This document shows positions 30,920 to 42,189 of a DNA stretch of 64,000 nt, in pieces. The position numbers and the translations under genes were made by a program. Under the pieces are notes generated by a model. It saw nothing but the letters and a program-made list of their open reading frames with translations, did no database searches and had not been told where the DNA came from. Position 1 is the stretch's first letter; each line of letters begins with the position of its first letter. Source of the DNA: Rhizomys pruinosus (Eukaryota > Chordata > Mammalia > Rodentia > Spalacidae); contig VZQC01002907.1 in the NCBI GenBank assembly GCA_009823505.1, forward strand, positions 1,781,439 through 1,845,438. The letters are read 5' to 3'.

Positions 30920-31050
30920 CCATCTTTCCATTCAAAAGTAAGCTGCATAAGGGAAGGAAATGCATTCAGTGCCTTGCTATATATCTAGAGGTGTGCTGGA
31001 ACCAGGCGCCTGATAGGTTCTTAGTGTCTGCCAACAGGTAGTGCCCACCA
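30920..31050 (+). mobile_element. L2 LINE 3' end
   Basis: Pattern 'agtaagctgcataagggaag', 'tgcattcagtgccttgctat', 'aggcgcctgataggttctta' follows the L2 3' UTR. 30500-30920 holds nothing I can name. Confidence 0.6.
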
Positions 31051-31134
31051 CTTCATAAGCACTGAGGGAATGTGAATAGTTATTTTATCATCTAACTTCC
31101 ATTTCTTTCCCTAATCTCTTAGGAAAAAATCAAA

Positions 31135-31254
31135 ACGTATTTCATCTATTCTTTGATAATTTTATACATGTACAATGTATGTTGATCATGTTTCCTGCCC
31201 ACTCCCTCCCTTCAACTTCTCCTGGACTCCCACACACATCCCCCTCAATATATA
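31135..31254 (-). mobile_element. L1 3' end, minus strand
   Basis: Reverse L1 end: 'ttgataattttatacatgta', then C-rich 'cctgcccactccctcccttc' and 'caacttctcctggactccc'. Confidence 0.55.
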
Positions 31255-31255
31255 T

Positions 31256-31363
31256 AGTGTAGTGCTCAGTGGTTAAGAATACTGCCATGGGGCTCAACTT
31301 CAGTGCTCAGCCACCCATGTCTGGCAGTTTACAACTGCTTTTTGTTACAGCTCCATGGGATCT

Positions 31364-31366
<3 letters not shown>
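31256..31366 (+). mobile_element. B2/B3-type SINE, near-copy of 30298
   Basis: It shares the distinctive body with 30298-30411, with about five differences. The tail runs into a palindromic dinucleotide tract at 31365. Confidence 0.85.
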
Positions 31367-31402
<36 letters not shown>

Positions 31403-31422
31403 GTGTGTGTGTGTGTGTGTGT
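31365..31422. repeat. (CA)n-(TA)n-(TG)n palindromic microsatellite
   Basis: A CA run is followed by atatatat and a TG run. About 48 bp (31375-31422) form a perfect palindrome centred near 31398/31399. Confidence 0.95.
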
Positions 31423-31507
31423 TTTCTTCTCCATAGCTTGTCAAGTCCAGTTAATGGGCACATGGGCAGCCTATGCGGGGCCATACCCCTGAGGAAGACA
31501 GACTGGC

Positions 31508-31570
31508 AGCTCTGTGGCAGAGCACTCCCTTACCTGTGGCGATTCTGGGCTCCATCCCCAGTGATGCAGC
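31508..31570 (+). mobile_element. ID-like SINE fragment
   Basis: Words 'ctctgtggcagagcactccc' and 'gggctccatccccagtgatg' fit an ID (BC1/tRNA-Ala-like) body. Weak and diverged. Confidence 0.45.
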
Positions 31571-31689
31571 CAAGGTCTACAAATCAGTGGCTCATCCATG
31601 GTACAGAGCCGGTGCAGAACTCCATTCCTTTCTGTGATCAGAAATGATGAACATTGGGTGGTTTCCACACTTTAAAGTTATCACGAATT

Positions 31690-31843
31690 GAACATGTTAG
31701 TGCACACCTTTAATTCCAGTACCCAGGAGGCAGAAGTAGGTGGATCTCTGAGTTCAAGGCCAGCCTGGTCTACATCATGTGTGCCAGGTCAACCAGGGCT
31801 ACATAGTGAGGTCCTGTCAACAACAACAACAACAATAACAACA
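31690..31843 (+). mobile_element. B1 SINE
   Basis: B1 with 'gcacacctttaattccagta', 'aaggccagcctggtctacat' and a CAA-rich tail. Inserted in the old LINE. Confidence 0.88.
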
Positions 31844-31894
31844 GATACTTAAAATTAAGAATAATGCTTCTATAAACTTTCCTCTGCAAATTTG

Positions 31895-32320
31895 TGTGCA
31901 TGTGTATAATTTGTGTGTGTGTGTATATGTTATGTGGTGCATGTGTAGTACGTGTGTGTGTATGTGTGTGTGTGTGGTATGTGTGTGGTTGTGTGTGAGG
32001 CGGCATGTGTGTAGTGGGTGTGGTATGTGTGTTTTGTATAGAGCACATGCAGAGCCCAAAGCAGGAATTAGGTGTCTTCCTTTGTCACCCTCAACCTTAT
32101 TCCCTTGAAATAGTTTCTCGGTGAACCGGAAGCTTTCTGTTTCTTCTAGGCTGGCCGACCAGCAAGCTCTTGGGATCCACCTGTTCACCCTCCCCACAAT
32201 GCTGGGGTGACAGGCACATATAACCATGCCTGGGATTTTACATGGGTGCTGAAGATTTGAACTCAGGTCCTCATGATTTCAGAGAAAACACCCCTCCCAC
32301 TGAGCCATCTCCCCAGCTCC
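31895..32320 (-). mobile_element. B4 SINE, minus strand, TG-rich tail
   Basis: TG-rich tail (31895-32035), reverse B1-like middle ('gtgaaccggaagctttctgt', 'gctgggg tgacaggcacat' type words), and ID-like head 'tgaactcaggtcctcatgat' ending 'ccatctccccagctcc'. Confidence 0.78.
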
Positions 32321-33066
32321 GCGAGGTTTTGTCTGGAAATGTATTTTCTTTTTTTCTTGGGGTGATACAAAGGGCAGAACTACTGGCTGTGTGTTTAACC
32401 ACTTGAAGTATTACCAAACTGTCTTCCCAAGGGACTGCATCCCTTGAATATTCCCCTGCCCCCTGCAGTCTACTCAGAATCCAGCTTCTCCACAGGTTGC
32501 TGACATTGTTTTATCTGACTTTTTATTTCAGCCATCCTGGTACATGGACATCATATCTCATAGTGGATTTGATTTGCAGTTTCCTTGTAACTAAGGATGA
32601 GGATTGTACTTCTATGTGCCTTTTAGGCTGTATCTCTTTTAGAGAAATGTCTATTCAGGTCCTTTGCCCAATCATTAAAACAAGTATTTGTCCTTTTAAA
32701 TAATGAACTATGAGAGTTTCATTTCTTCTTTAGAGATAAGTTCTTTATTAGATAATATGCCTTGAGAACATTCTGTCACATTCTGTACTTTGTTTTTTTG
32801 CTGTGTTATAGTACCCTTTTATAAAGCACCTTCGATAGTTTTAAAATTTGACAATGTCTAATGTATCTCATTTCCTTTTCTTGCTTGTTCCTTTTAGTGT
32901 TTTTTCCAAGAATCCATCATCACCACATATGGAGTCATGAAAACTCACCCCTGTGTTTTCCTTGAAGAGTTTTATAGTTCTAGATCTTGCAGTTAGGTAT
33001 TTGATCTGCTTTGAGTTAACTTTTTTGTGGTATTATCACTATGTTTGTGGCTACCCACTTATCCAG

Positions 33067-33102
33067 GTCTCTCTTTGTCTCTCTGTCTCTGTCTCTCTCT
33101 CT

Positions 33103-33151
<49 letters not shown>
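33067..33151 (+). repeat. (TC)n(AC)n compound microsatellite
   Basis: TC/TCTG-rich run followed by an uninterrupted (AC)n of about 20 units. Confidence 0.95.
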
Positions 33152-33154
<3 letters not shown>

Positions 33155-33693
33155 GTTAGTCAGTCTATAGTTGTTTGGCCCTAGAACTCCCAGATCCATT
33201 CCATCAATACAGGCATGTGCCCTTATGCTGAGGTGCTACCATCTTGATTCACATTGCTTTGTGATGAAATCCAGAAGCACAGAATCACAAAGCATAAGTT
33301 CTCCATCTGCTTCTCTCTCAAAAATTACTTTGGCCCTTGAGCATCAGTTGCAATCCTGTACCAAGTTTAGAATCAAGTTCCTAACTTCTACAGATAAACC
33401 CTTTGGGCTTCTGAGAGGGACTGCATTCAGTCTATAGATCAGCCTGCCACTTCACCGCAGCAAGTCATCCAATCAATGAACTTGAGATTTTTTTCCATTT
33501 ATTTACATCTTTGACAATTGCTTTCAATCATATTGTTGAGTTTCCACAATGTAAGCATTATGTTTTGATGGTTACAATTTATCCTCTGTATTTTATTCTT
33601 TTCCATGCTATTGATAAATGGAATTTTCTTCAATTTATTTTCAGATTTTTCATTGTAATATTGCCAGTTTTTTGTTATTATTTCCCCTTTTTG

Positions 33694-33812
33694 TGGATGT
33701 ATTTTGAGATAGGGTCTTCACTATGCAGCCCAAGCTAGCCTGGAACTCATGCTCCTTGTGCCTCAAACTCCCATCTACTGGGATCTATGTCGTGCATCAC
33801 CACCCCCGACCA
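33694..33812 (-). mobile_element. B1 SINE, minus strand
   Basis: Reverse B1: 'tttgagatagggtcttcact', 'caagctagcctggaactcat', ending 'catcaccacccccgacc'. Confidence 0.82.
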
Positions 33813-33994
33813 AGACTTCTAATTTATTTCAGCTATTTTACTCTATTCCATCCATTAGCACTGAGAGTTTGATATAGACTGCTCCAGGAATGCTTGTTGA
33901 GTTCTGCATCTCTTTCTCCATTTTTGTCAGTTTTACTTCTGTATTTTGGTAACAATTAGCCTATCTACTGCATGATCCAGATGAACGTTTTGTT

Positions 33995-34178
33995 ACATTT
34001 TACTTAGTGTGTGTATGTGTACGTGTGTGTGACACAGCACATTTGTGGGAGTCAAATGACAACTGGTAGGAATTAGTTCTCTCTTTCCACCATGTAGGTC
34101 TTGGGGGTTGAACTTAGGTGGTCAAGCTTGGTGGTCCACACTCTTATCCACTGAGCTATCTCAGCCTCCCTGCCGCAG
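33995..34178 (-). mobile_element. B3A-like SINE, minus strand
   Basis: TG-rich tail, then 'gacacagcacatttgtggga', 'tctctctttccaccatgtag', 'gggggttgaacttaggtggt' and a head 'ccactgagctatctc'. Confidence 0.7.
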
Positions 34179-35489
34179 GCTACTCTTATCATTATAAAAT
34201 CCCCTCTGTATGTCTAGTAGCATACTTTGTTTTAAAGTCTATTTTGTTTGACATTAGTGGAGTCTCTCTGGTTCTCTTGTGGCTTCTGTTGCCATGATAT
34301 ATCTCTCTCATTTTTTCCACTTTCAATCAGTTGATATCTTTGAATCTAAAGCATGTCTGTTTTCTAGTCTGATGGTCTCTGCCTACTGATAACACTGTCA
34401 ACCATAGACATTTAATGTTATTGATCTAGCTGGGTTCATGTCTGCCATTTTCCCTTTTGTTTTCTGTATGCCTCATTTCTTCTTCTTTTTTTTTTATGGC
34501 TTCCTTTGGCATTATTAAACAAACATTTTCTAATGTAGCATTTCAATTTCTTTAATGATATGAAAACTTTTTGAAATATGTCTTTAGTTGTTCCAAGGCT
34601 TCCCTTAAGCATCTTAGCTCATCAGAATCAGCTCCAATTTATAATAAAAATTCCAGTGAGATAAAGAAACATTGCTCCTACATGGCTCTGTCTCCCTCGC
34701 TCTTTGTGTGCTACCACCATTAGATATATTTCATTCAAAAATGTTACAAATCCAACCATTACATTTTATAAAATTTTATGTCTTTTAAAGCTATTGGGAC
34801 CAAGGAGAGAAAAATGCACATTTATATCTTTGGTTACATTAACCTTCTTTATTATCATTTTGTTTCTGGACCTTTTTATTTATTCATGCAGATTCAAGGT
34901 CTTGTCTAGAATCTTCTCTTAGCCTAAAACAGCTTTGCTTCCACACCCTCCTCTGCTGTGCAAAGATACTTCCCTCCTGTTTGTTGAAGGACAGCAGTAA
35001 ATTCTGTGCATCTAGGATTAGGTACACAATCACTTTCAAAATCAAGAGAAGGAAGGACGGGAAATACACCTTCATATTTGTAATAACATCATTGCCTCTA
35101 TCGAGGCTCTTTGTTTTTCATGTGAATTTAATTTTTTTCCTTAGGGTCAATCACCAGCTAGGTATTGATGATGGGTTCTTTGGTTTTATGCACCTGGGAA
35201 TACATTTTCTCTTTACTGTTGAAAGACAGTTTTACTAGACGTAGAATTCTTGGTTGATAGCCCCCCCCCCTTAGCCCTTTACATATGCTATCTGTTGCCT
35301 TCTGGCTTCCTGTGTTTCTCATTGCAACTATTAACCTTATTGAAGTCAAGTTAATTTCCCCTTGATTCTTTTACATTTTTCTCACGGCCATTGATTCTGT
35401 GTCCAGAATCACTTTGTGTTTATCTTGTTTGGAGCCTGTCATGTTTAAATGAATACATTTAAGTGATTCTAAGAAGTTTATATCCATTA

Positions 35490-35701
35490 CATGTAAGATT
35501 TATTTTATTTTAATTTATGTATACATGTGTGTCTGTGTGTGGGTATGTGCATGTGTGTACAGGTTCCCATGGAGGCCAGAAGAAGGTATCAGTACTCCAG
35601 AGGTAGGGTTACAGGTGGTTGTGAGATGCCTCATAGGAATAGAACTCTGGTCTTCTGCCACAGCAGCAAGTGTTCTTAACTACTGAGCTGTCTATCCAGC
35701 C
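35490..35701 (-). mobile_element. B2/B3-type SINE, minus strand
   Basis: Reverse copy with tail 'agatttattttattttaatt', body 'ggaggccagaagaaggtatc', head 'ctgagctgtctatccagccc'. Confidence 0.9.
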
Positions 35702-36084
35702 CATGCTATTTTTTTTTTTAATTTTGCCCTTTTCTTCCTTTCCTTCTCCTCATATTCCCCTGAGGCTTTGATAAATTTCACTCATTCAGTTGGTTCTGTT
35801 TTCTTCCCATTGCACAACGTGTACCAACCTTCAGTTTGCAAACACATTCTTCTATCAGTTTAGATTAACTATGAAAACTTCTAGCAAAGTGTTCCATTTC
35901 AGTTACTCTGCCTTTGGCTTTACAATGTTCTCCTAGCTCCTTTTACACTTTTCTCTCTTTATTTGGGGGTGCAGTGTTGGATCCACCTCTACTTCTCTAT
36001 CACTATTTTCTTGATTCTTTGAGCACAGTAACAGAGATGGCTTTGAAGTGTTTACCTAATGAATTTGACATCTGATTACTTTTT

Positions 36085-36224
36085 TATTGTTTGTTTGATA
36101 CAGGGTCTCAAATAGCTCTAGATGGTCTCCAACTCACAATGTAGCCTTGGCTGGCTTTGAACTCCTGCCTCTTCTACCTTCCAAATGCTAGGATTACAGG
36201 CATTTGCCATCATGTCTGGCTGAC
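36085..36224 (-). mobile_element. B1 SINE, minus strand
   Basis: Reverse B1: 'gatacagggtctcaaatagc', 'gtagccttggctggctttga', 'attacaggcatttgccatca'. The flanks 'gacatctgatta' and 'gacatctggttg' suggest the duplicated site. Confidence 0.8.
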
Positions 36225-36724
36225 ATCTGGTTGCACCTTTAAGAAATAAAATAAGAATAAATATTTATTAATAAAATAAAATAAGAAGGGTTCTTCTTAT
36301 TTAACAAGCATCTCTCTCATTCCCCAGTAGATTTGTCATTCTTTCTTGTTTTTTTCCCATGTCTTGTAAATTTTTGCTAGAAACTGGACACTTACGATAT
36401 CTATGACAGCTATTTGGGTGTTGCTTCTCTCTCTGGGAGTTGACACTGTTATTGGCTCCTTTACTTATTTATTTGATGGATTATTTTCATGAATTTTATT
36501 TCCCTCCTCTATTGCAGAGTGAAGCCTCAAAGCTGCTCTGAGGGGTGCAGCCAGGACATATTCGCTGTTTTCCTATGACAACCGAGGCTTTATTAGTTCT
36601 TTCCCTGATCACACTAAATATTCTGCTTTATTAACTGTTTGACTATCTTCACTATGTCCTTGGAACATAAATTGCCTACAAACTGATTCAGCCACATTTG
36701 GACTCTTTTAATGGATATTTTCCT

Positions 36725-36750
36725 GATTGATTGATTGATTGATTGATTGA

Positions 36751-36794
<44 letters not shown>

Positions 36795-36862
36795 TGGTAT
36801 GTATGTGAAGCTCAGAGAACAACCTGTGGGAGTTGGGTTCTTGGGTTTTCTTTCCCCTTTTT
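36725..36862 (-). mobile_element. (GATT)n(TG)n and B3A-like fragment
   Basis: Six GATT units (36725-36748), a (TG)n run (36752-36793), then 'gaagctcagagaacaacctg' and 'tgggagttgggttcttgg', fitting a reverse B3A-type SINE with grown tail. Confidence 0.65.
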
Positions 36863-37489
36863 GGCATATTAGCTCTGCAGTTTAATATGTACAGTGAGTG
36901 TATCCTTTCTTCCTTATTGCCCTTCACTACTGCCTGTACTTCCTGAAAGCATCTAAACTTGATCTTCTCCCATGTTCTCTCACAAAAGTTGAGTTCTGGG
37001 GGGGGGGGGGATTGGGAGCCCGTTAGCCTATGCCCTGTTTCCTCATCTGGTGTGAGACCTCTTGCCCACATCTCTAACGGGCTTCTTTCAGAGTCAAACT
37101 CTCAGTGCAAGAGCTGAATGGTTTGGCGAGGTCCACAGCACACCCAGGTCTTTGTGGTTTGTATCTCCAATGATGGAACCTCCTACAAGTCAGGGCCTTG
37201 CTGTTCCCAGTAGTGCCGTGATCAGGACAGAGCCTCCGTGTGGGATGGGCAGAAGCTGGGAGCCACCGTTTCTCAGCTGCACATATGAAGAACCTGTCCC
37301 GCAGAAGTTCATGGGGGCAGCTCAAGAAATGCTGGCATGTTATCCACCCAGGCCTGGATTAGAGAGAGAGGGGACCCACCTGGGAGTAGAGTATCAATCT
37401 TGCTAATCTGGAAGAGAGAAAGAGAAGGGGAGGGGGAGAAATGCCCAAAGCATTCACATCTCTGGGCATGTTTCAGTCAAATATTTTTT

Positions 37490-38118
37490 TTAGTTTCTTT
37501 TTTTTAATGATTTTTATTGAAGTTTGTGCAAGTCATGCAATATTTCTCAGTCCAATTTTAGACTCACTCCCCTTTCCATCCCCCACCCCACCTGAGTTCA
37601 TGCATTTTGCAATACATGTCTTGCATCTTTTTTTTTTTCAGTATTTTAAAAGTTTTTCTCTGTAGAGCTTTATTGTTTTGGGCCGAAGTTTACTGTTTCA
37701 GTCAGTTTTTTTTTGACTCAGTCCTTCTGTTGTTATTCCCTACAATTTGTATTGCTCCAAAATATGCATATATGCTCTTCACACGTATAACAAAATGATG
37801 ACGTCTGAAAGTAAACTTTATATTAACTTCAAAACATGTTTAGGAATTCACATTTCCCCTTTAATTTTATATTAAAGTATGCATACATACCCTCCCCCAT
37901 ATACCATAATTACAAAGTCTGAAAATAAGTGGTAGGTTAATTCTAGATTCCATTAAGGTATTCACATTACAATGGCACAGTTGCTTTCAGATATATATAT
38001 ATTCAGTTTTCCTTACTACTAGATATTTGGTGCTAGTATCCACAAATGAGGGCTACCATTCATTGTTTGTTTTTCTGGCACTGTGCTACTTCACTTAGCA
38101 TAATGTCTTCTATCAGTG
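37490..38118 (-). mobile_element. L1 3' end, minus strand
   Basis: Reverse L1: T-rich start, 'gatttttattgaagtttgtg', 'cccaccccacctgagttcat', 'ttactgtttcagtcagtttt', then the ORF2 terminus region 'ctggcactgtgctacttcac'. Similar architecture to 17866 and 62752 but older. Confidence 0.8.
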
Positions 38119-38119
38119 T

Positions 38120-38515
38120 TTTTTCATTCAGTGTATGTTCACAGGTCCATTTATAAACAGCTCTCTAGAGCTGTTAAATGTTATATGCTTTGTTAAAAAT
38201 TAATATCTTCACCAAAGCCACTGTTGTTTTCAGAGAATCAGGTTTCCTACTGTCCTGCCAAGACTGGAACCCTCTAGGTTCAATTTAGACATGCTTAATT
38301 TTGCTTTGATCCTTTCTCCAACCCAGGTAGAAAATGACCCTCACTGTTCAAGACTGCAGCCAGTATTTCTTTCTCTTCCCATCTTCTACTCAGATCTTAC
38401 AATAGGTTATTATTCCATCAGTCCACCATTCTGTATGGCAATACTTGCCTTTTCTGTAACTGTCCATAAGTCCTTGAGAGAGAGAGAGAGAGATCCACAA
38501 GGGTAGAATCAGTAA
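38120..38515. other. Unclassified sequence
   Basis: No confident call. A short (GA)n lies at 38477-38492. Confidence 0.35.
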
Positions 38516-38519
38516 CAAA

Positions 38520-38676
38520 AATAACTATAATTTATACATAGCAAGTATTTTTCCCAGCACTTCCTACATACATTAAGTCATAATGCAATCTTCACAGCAA
38601 CCCAATTATGCATCACTAATACACTTAACCTTATTATTTCTCATTTACAATGAGAAAAGTGAGACAGATACGGCAA
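38520..38676 (-). mobile_element. MIR SINE, minus strand
   Basis: Reverse MIR: 'gcaagtatttttcccagcac', 'acattaagtcataatgcaat', 'cacagcaacccaattatgca', 'tgagaaaagtgagacag'. Confidence 0.7.
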
Positions 38677-38912
38677 CATCATCTGCATAGAGTGAACACT
38701 CAGGATCTGTAGGGGCAGCAGTAGTCCTAGCAGTCCAATTCCATGACTGCTCAGAAAATGCTCCAAACAGTGTAGTAAGCACACCCAGGTGCTTAGTAAT
38801 TAGCAATTGAGGGAGCTCATGCATCAAAGCATGCAAACTTTAAAGAAAGGACTATCTGATCATTTGAAGCCGTGGCTTACAGTCACCTGGAAGCTTTCAC
38901 ATGTGAATTTGT
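38677..38912. other. Unclassified sequence
   Basis: No repeat or gene signal that I can support. Confidence 0.35.
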
Positions 38913-38914
38913 GG

Positions 38915-39255
38915 CAACGTTGGCATCAGGCAGGGTATCCATGCCAACTCAAATAAGGTCTCAGGATGGAGCAAGAGAATAGGTGGGGGACAGGTCGTGG
39001 ACTGAGAACTACAAGAGACTGATTACTACTGGGTGAGGAAGAGTATGTCTTATCTAAGATTTCTAGATGTGCTGACTAGACTCCACAGGATGTACTTGCA
39101 TAGAAGGATGTCTGTGTTCAAGAGCTTGACTGGATAGTGCTTAGCTTGGATGCTGTAATGCTTGAGTTCTAGTGGGGAGTTGGGGCATGGGAGGGACTAG
39201 GTTTAATTAGGAACCTTTGAATGAGATAAACAAATGCTCAATAAAATATAAAAAA
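38915..39255 (+). mobile_element. L1 3' UTR end, plus strand
   Basis: Shares 'gattactactgggtgaggaa', 'tgctgactagactccacagg' and a G-rich 'gggagttggggcatgggagg' end with other Lx-like 3' UTRs here. A-rich terminus at 39240-39260. Confidence 0.65.
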
Positions 39256-39449
39256 TTAATTATTTTATATGTATGAACATTTTGCCTACATATATGTAAA
39301 TGCACCCATGTCATGCAATGACTCAGGGACCAGAAAAACTGGAATTAAAGGTGGTTGTTAGCTGCCATGTGGGTGCTGGGAACAGAACCTGGGTCCTTTG
39401 GAAGAAGAGTCAGCCAGTGCTCTTAACCACTGAGCCATCTCTCCAGCCT
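39256..39449 (-). mobile_element. B2/B3-type SINE, minus strand
   Basis: Reverse copy inserted at the L1 A-rich tail: tail 'attaattattttatatgtat', body 'gctgccatgtgggtgctggg', head 'ctgagccatctctccagcct'. Confidence 0.92.
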
Positions 39450-39532
39450 GGACTGTGTGTTCTTTCAACTAGTTTTCTTTCTTAGGATCTAATCTGTCTC
39501 TGATATTGCTGCCCTCCTTAAAAATTGAGATC

Positions 39533-39900
39533 TGGCTAGGTATGGTGGTTTATTTATTGTTTGTTTGCTTGTTTGTTTGGTTGGTTGTTTGGTTGGTTTA
39601 TTTACTTATTTTTTATGTCTCTTTTTGAGGCAGAGTCTCCCTGTAGCCCCAGCTGGCCTGGAAATCACAATGTAGACCAGGCTGGCCTGGAACTCACAGA
39701 GATTCTCCTGTTTCTGCCTCCAGAGTGCTGGGATTAAAAGCGTGGGCCACCATACCCGGTTGGTGGTACATGCCTTTAATTCCAGCACTCAGGAAGCAGA
39801 GGCACGAGTATATCTGTGAATCCAAGACCAACTTGGTCTTCATAATAAGTTCTAGTCCAGCCAGGACTACACAGTGAGACCTTGTCTCAAAAATACTAAC
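39533..39900 (+). mobile_element. B1 SINE interrupted by a second B1
   Basis: The forward B1 begins 'ggctaggtatggtgg' at 39533 and resumes at 39768 with 'acatgcctttaattccagca', ending 'gaccttgtctcaaaaatact'. The middle (39548-39767) is another B1 in reverse. Confidence 0.88.
39548..39767 (-). mobile_element. B1 SINE, minus strand, nested in a B1
   Basis: A (TTTG)n-like expanded tail (39555-39600), then 'tttgaggcagagtctccctg', 'gaccaggctggcctggaact' and 'gggccaccatacccgg'. It splits the forward B1 near its start. Confidence 0.88.
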
Positions 39901-39944
39901 TGAATAAAACTGGGCAGCATCTACTGGTTGTGACCTAGCTATTC

Positions 39945-40345
39945 TAGTTTCCTTTCAGTTACTGTGACAAAACATTCTGACCAATACCAACTTGGGGAGG
40001 AAAGGGTTTATTCAGCTTACATCTTCCAGGTCACAGCTCATCACTTAGGAAGGCCAAGGCAGCTCGGGGCAGGAACCTGGAAGTAGGAACTGAAGCACAG
40101 GCCATGGAGGAATGCTTCTTACTGACTTAGTCTCTTGACCCAGGTCCAGCCTGCTTTCTTATAGAATATAAGACAACTTGCCCAGGGGTGGCACCACCCA
40201 CAGAAGGCTGGGCCCTTCCATATTACTTATCAAGAAAATACCCCAGAGACATGGCCACAGGCCAGTGCACTGTTCCTCAGTTGAGGCTCCTTCACCCAGG
40301 TTTGTCAAGTCGACACTAAAGCTACGTAGCACACTAGCTGATTAC
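39945..40345 (-). mobile_element. Rodent DNA-transposon-like repeat, family R
   Basis: Reverse copy collinear with 3604-4004: 'gttactgtgacaaaacattc', 'acttggggaggaaagggttt', 'aggaggaatgcttcttact'-like words, and 'gtttgtcaagtcgacactaa'. Confidence 0.65.
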
Positions 40346-40864
40346 CCTGTCTCTCAGCAGGCAAGGGGAAGGTTGTGTTCTAGATGTAGGCACACTCAAC
40401 ATTGCTTCACCACCACGCACGTGGAATTTCTCCCAGTGTCAATAGTCACTCTGTTGTTTTCCTGGCCTCTGCACGCTTTTGCTTCTTAGAGGGGTTTCCC
40501 CTCTGCTGGTGTGCCGTCTTCATGGAGGATATTCATCCACCTGGCTCTGAAGTTATTTATTTATTTGCACAGGTATGGAGTCTTCTCGTGGTACACACTA
40601 GCAAAGTCTGTTTCCTTTCATGAGAGTGATGAGTTCCTTTTGTTTGGGAAACCTCTATTACCTTGGGGGGGTCTGTTTGGTTCCAAAGCCCAATACCTCT
40701 CCTGACCAAGACACAGGTGTCACTGTTACTGCTTCTCAGCTCCTCAGAGGATGGTCACTGTTGCCGACTGTAGTGGAAATCATAACCAAAATGACTCCCC
40801 AGTATTTCATTTTCTGGAATTTTAGTTTTCAAGATGTGAAGCAGAGTTGATATCTGTACTATGG
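40346..40864. other. Unclassified sequence
   Basis: No confident repeat. Frames 40402-40623, 40511-40705 and 40620-40850 overlap without recognisable domains. Confidence 0.35.
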
Positions 40865-41025
40865 TTTTTAACTTTATTTTAAAATATTTCATGTGTGTGT
40901 GTGTGTGTGTGTGTGTGCATGTGTGTGTTTCTGTGTGTGTGTGTGTATGTGTGTGTGTGTGTGTACATGCATGTCAATCAAGGTGCCTGCAGAGGCCAGA
41001 AGAAGACATCAGATCTGGAGCTGGC
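40865..41025 (-). mobile_element. B2/B3-type SINE fragment with (TG)n
   Basis: A T-rich tail, a long TG-rich tract (40891-40965), then 'cctgcagaggccagaagaag' and 'catcagatctggagctgg'. The head is missing. Confidence 0.75.
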
Positions 41026-41380
41026 CGATTCTTCTGACTTCCACACTCTCCAACAGTTTCCTGTGTTTGGAGTTTTATATAAATGGAGCCGTAGTGCACA
41101 CCTGTGTCTGTTTCTCAGGAACATCATATGTCAGTGAGATTGTCTGTTCATGAGGCAGCAGATCATTCCTTTCCATTGCTGTATAATTTTCTGTGTATGG
41201 GTATACCAGGTTGTCCATCATGTTATTGAATGACACCTGCATTTTTCCCAATGTTTGATTATTATAAAGCACACACAGCCTTTGTGTGAATGTGTTCATT
41301 CATGCTTGGTAAATGCTTTAAAATGAGTCTCTTGGGTTGTACAGTAAATACACATTTTACTTCATAAGAGACTTCGGTGG

Positions 41381-41732
41381 CTTGAATGTGAGTGCCCCAG
41401 AGGCTCCAAGTATTTGGACATTTTGTCTCCAGTTGGTGGTGACATTTTGGGGGTTTTAAGAGGTGGGGCTGCTGGAGGAGGTGCGTCACGTCATTGAGAG
41501 TGCGCTTTGAAAGGTCTTAACTTTACCAGATTTCTAGTCACTCTCTTCCTCCTGTGATACCTCGAAGATGGCATCCCTCAGCTCTCTGTTCCGGCTTTCT
41601 CCTGCCACCATCCCTCCCCCACCATGATGGATTCCAGCCCTCTGGAAACTTAAGCTCAAATAAACTCTTCCTTCTATAGGTTGCCTGGGCCATGACGTCT
41701 TATCACAGCAACAACAACAAAAAATAACTGAG
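41381..41732 (+). mobile_element. Rodent MaLR-type LTR
   Basis: Order: 'tggcttgaatgtgagtgccc', 'ccagttggtggtgacatttt', 'aagaggtggggctgctggag', 'accatgatggattccagccc', 'ctcaaataaactcttccttc', ending 'ataactgagaca'. TG...CA-type LTR of the MT/ORR1-like MaLR group; exact subfamily not determined. Confidence 0.65.
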
Positions 41733-41954
41733 ACAGAAGTTTCTAGATTATTTTTAAGATTTTATCATGTTTTAAGAATTTTCCTGGTTCTAGTTCCCAG
41801 CCAACATTTGGTTCTGTTAGCTCTTCAATAAGCCTTTCACTGTGCTTATAGTGTTGTCTCATTTCTTAGTTTGAATCTTCCTGATAACTTATTACAGTGG
41901 ATGCATTTTGTGGTCTAATTTATCATTTGCCTATCCGTCTAATTATTTTTAAAT

Positions 41955-42177
41955 TTCATATATTATTTTAACTTTTTGTGTGTATGAGCATATTGTCTGG
42001 ATGTATGTAGGTGCACCCATATCATGCAGTACCTGTGGAAATCAGAAGAGAGTGTCAAATTCTCATGGAACTGGAGTTATAGATGGTTGTTAGTCACCAC
42101 ATATGTGCTGAGAATCAAACCCAGTTCCTCTGCAAGAATAGTCAATACTGTTAACTGCTGAGCCATCTCTCTAGCCC
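41955..42177 (-). mobile_element. B2/B3-type SINE, minus strand
   Basis: Reverse copy: tail 'catatattattttaacttt', body 'aaatcagaagagagtgtcaa', head 'gctgagccatctctctagcc'. Confidence 0.9.
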
Positions 42178-42189
42178 TTAATTCTTCAA

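Larger units (their letters stand above)
31600..37400 (-). mobile_element. Ancient HAL1/L1M-type LINE, minus strand, heavily nested
   Basis: The 3' part (31620-33100) has decayed ORF2 C-terminal sequence ('ttgggtggtttccacacttt', 'gcagttaggtatttgatctg'). The middle (33420-34480) has older ORF2 sequence ('aaagtctattttgtttgaca'). The 5' part (35040-36640) has HAL1/L1M 5' half sequence ('tttgagcacagtaacagaga', 'tttttgctagaaactggaca'). Inserted SINEs, microsatellites and short indels break all frames. The segment 36800-37400 is a less certain extension. Confidence 0.7.

Noticed and set aside
36226..36300. Short inverted repeat 'aataagaag ... cttcttatt'
   Set aside because: Nine-bp arms in AT-rich DNA next to a SINE end are expected by chance.
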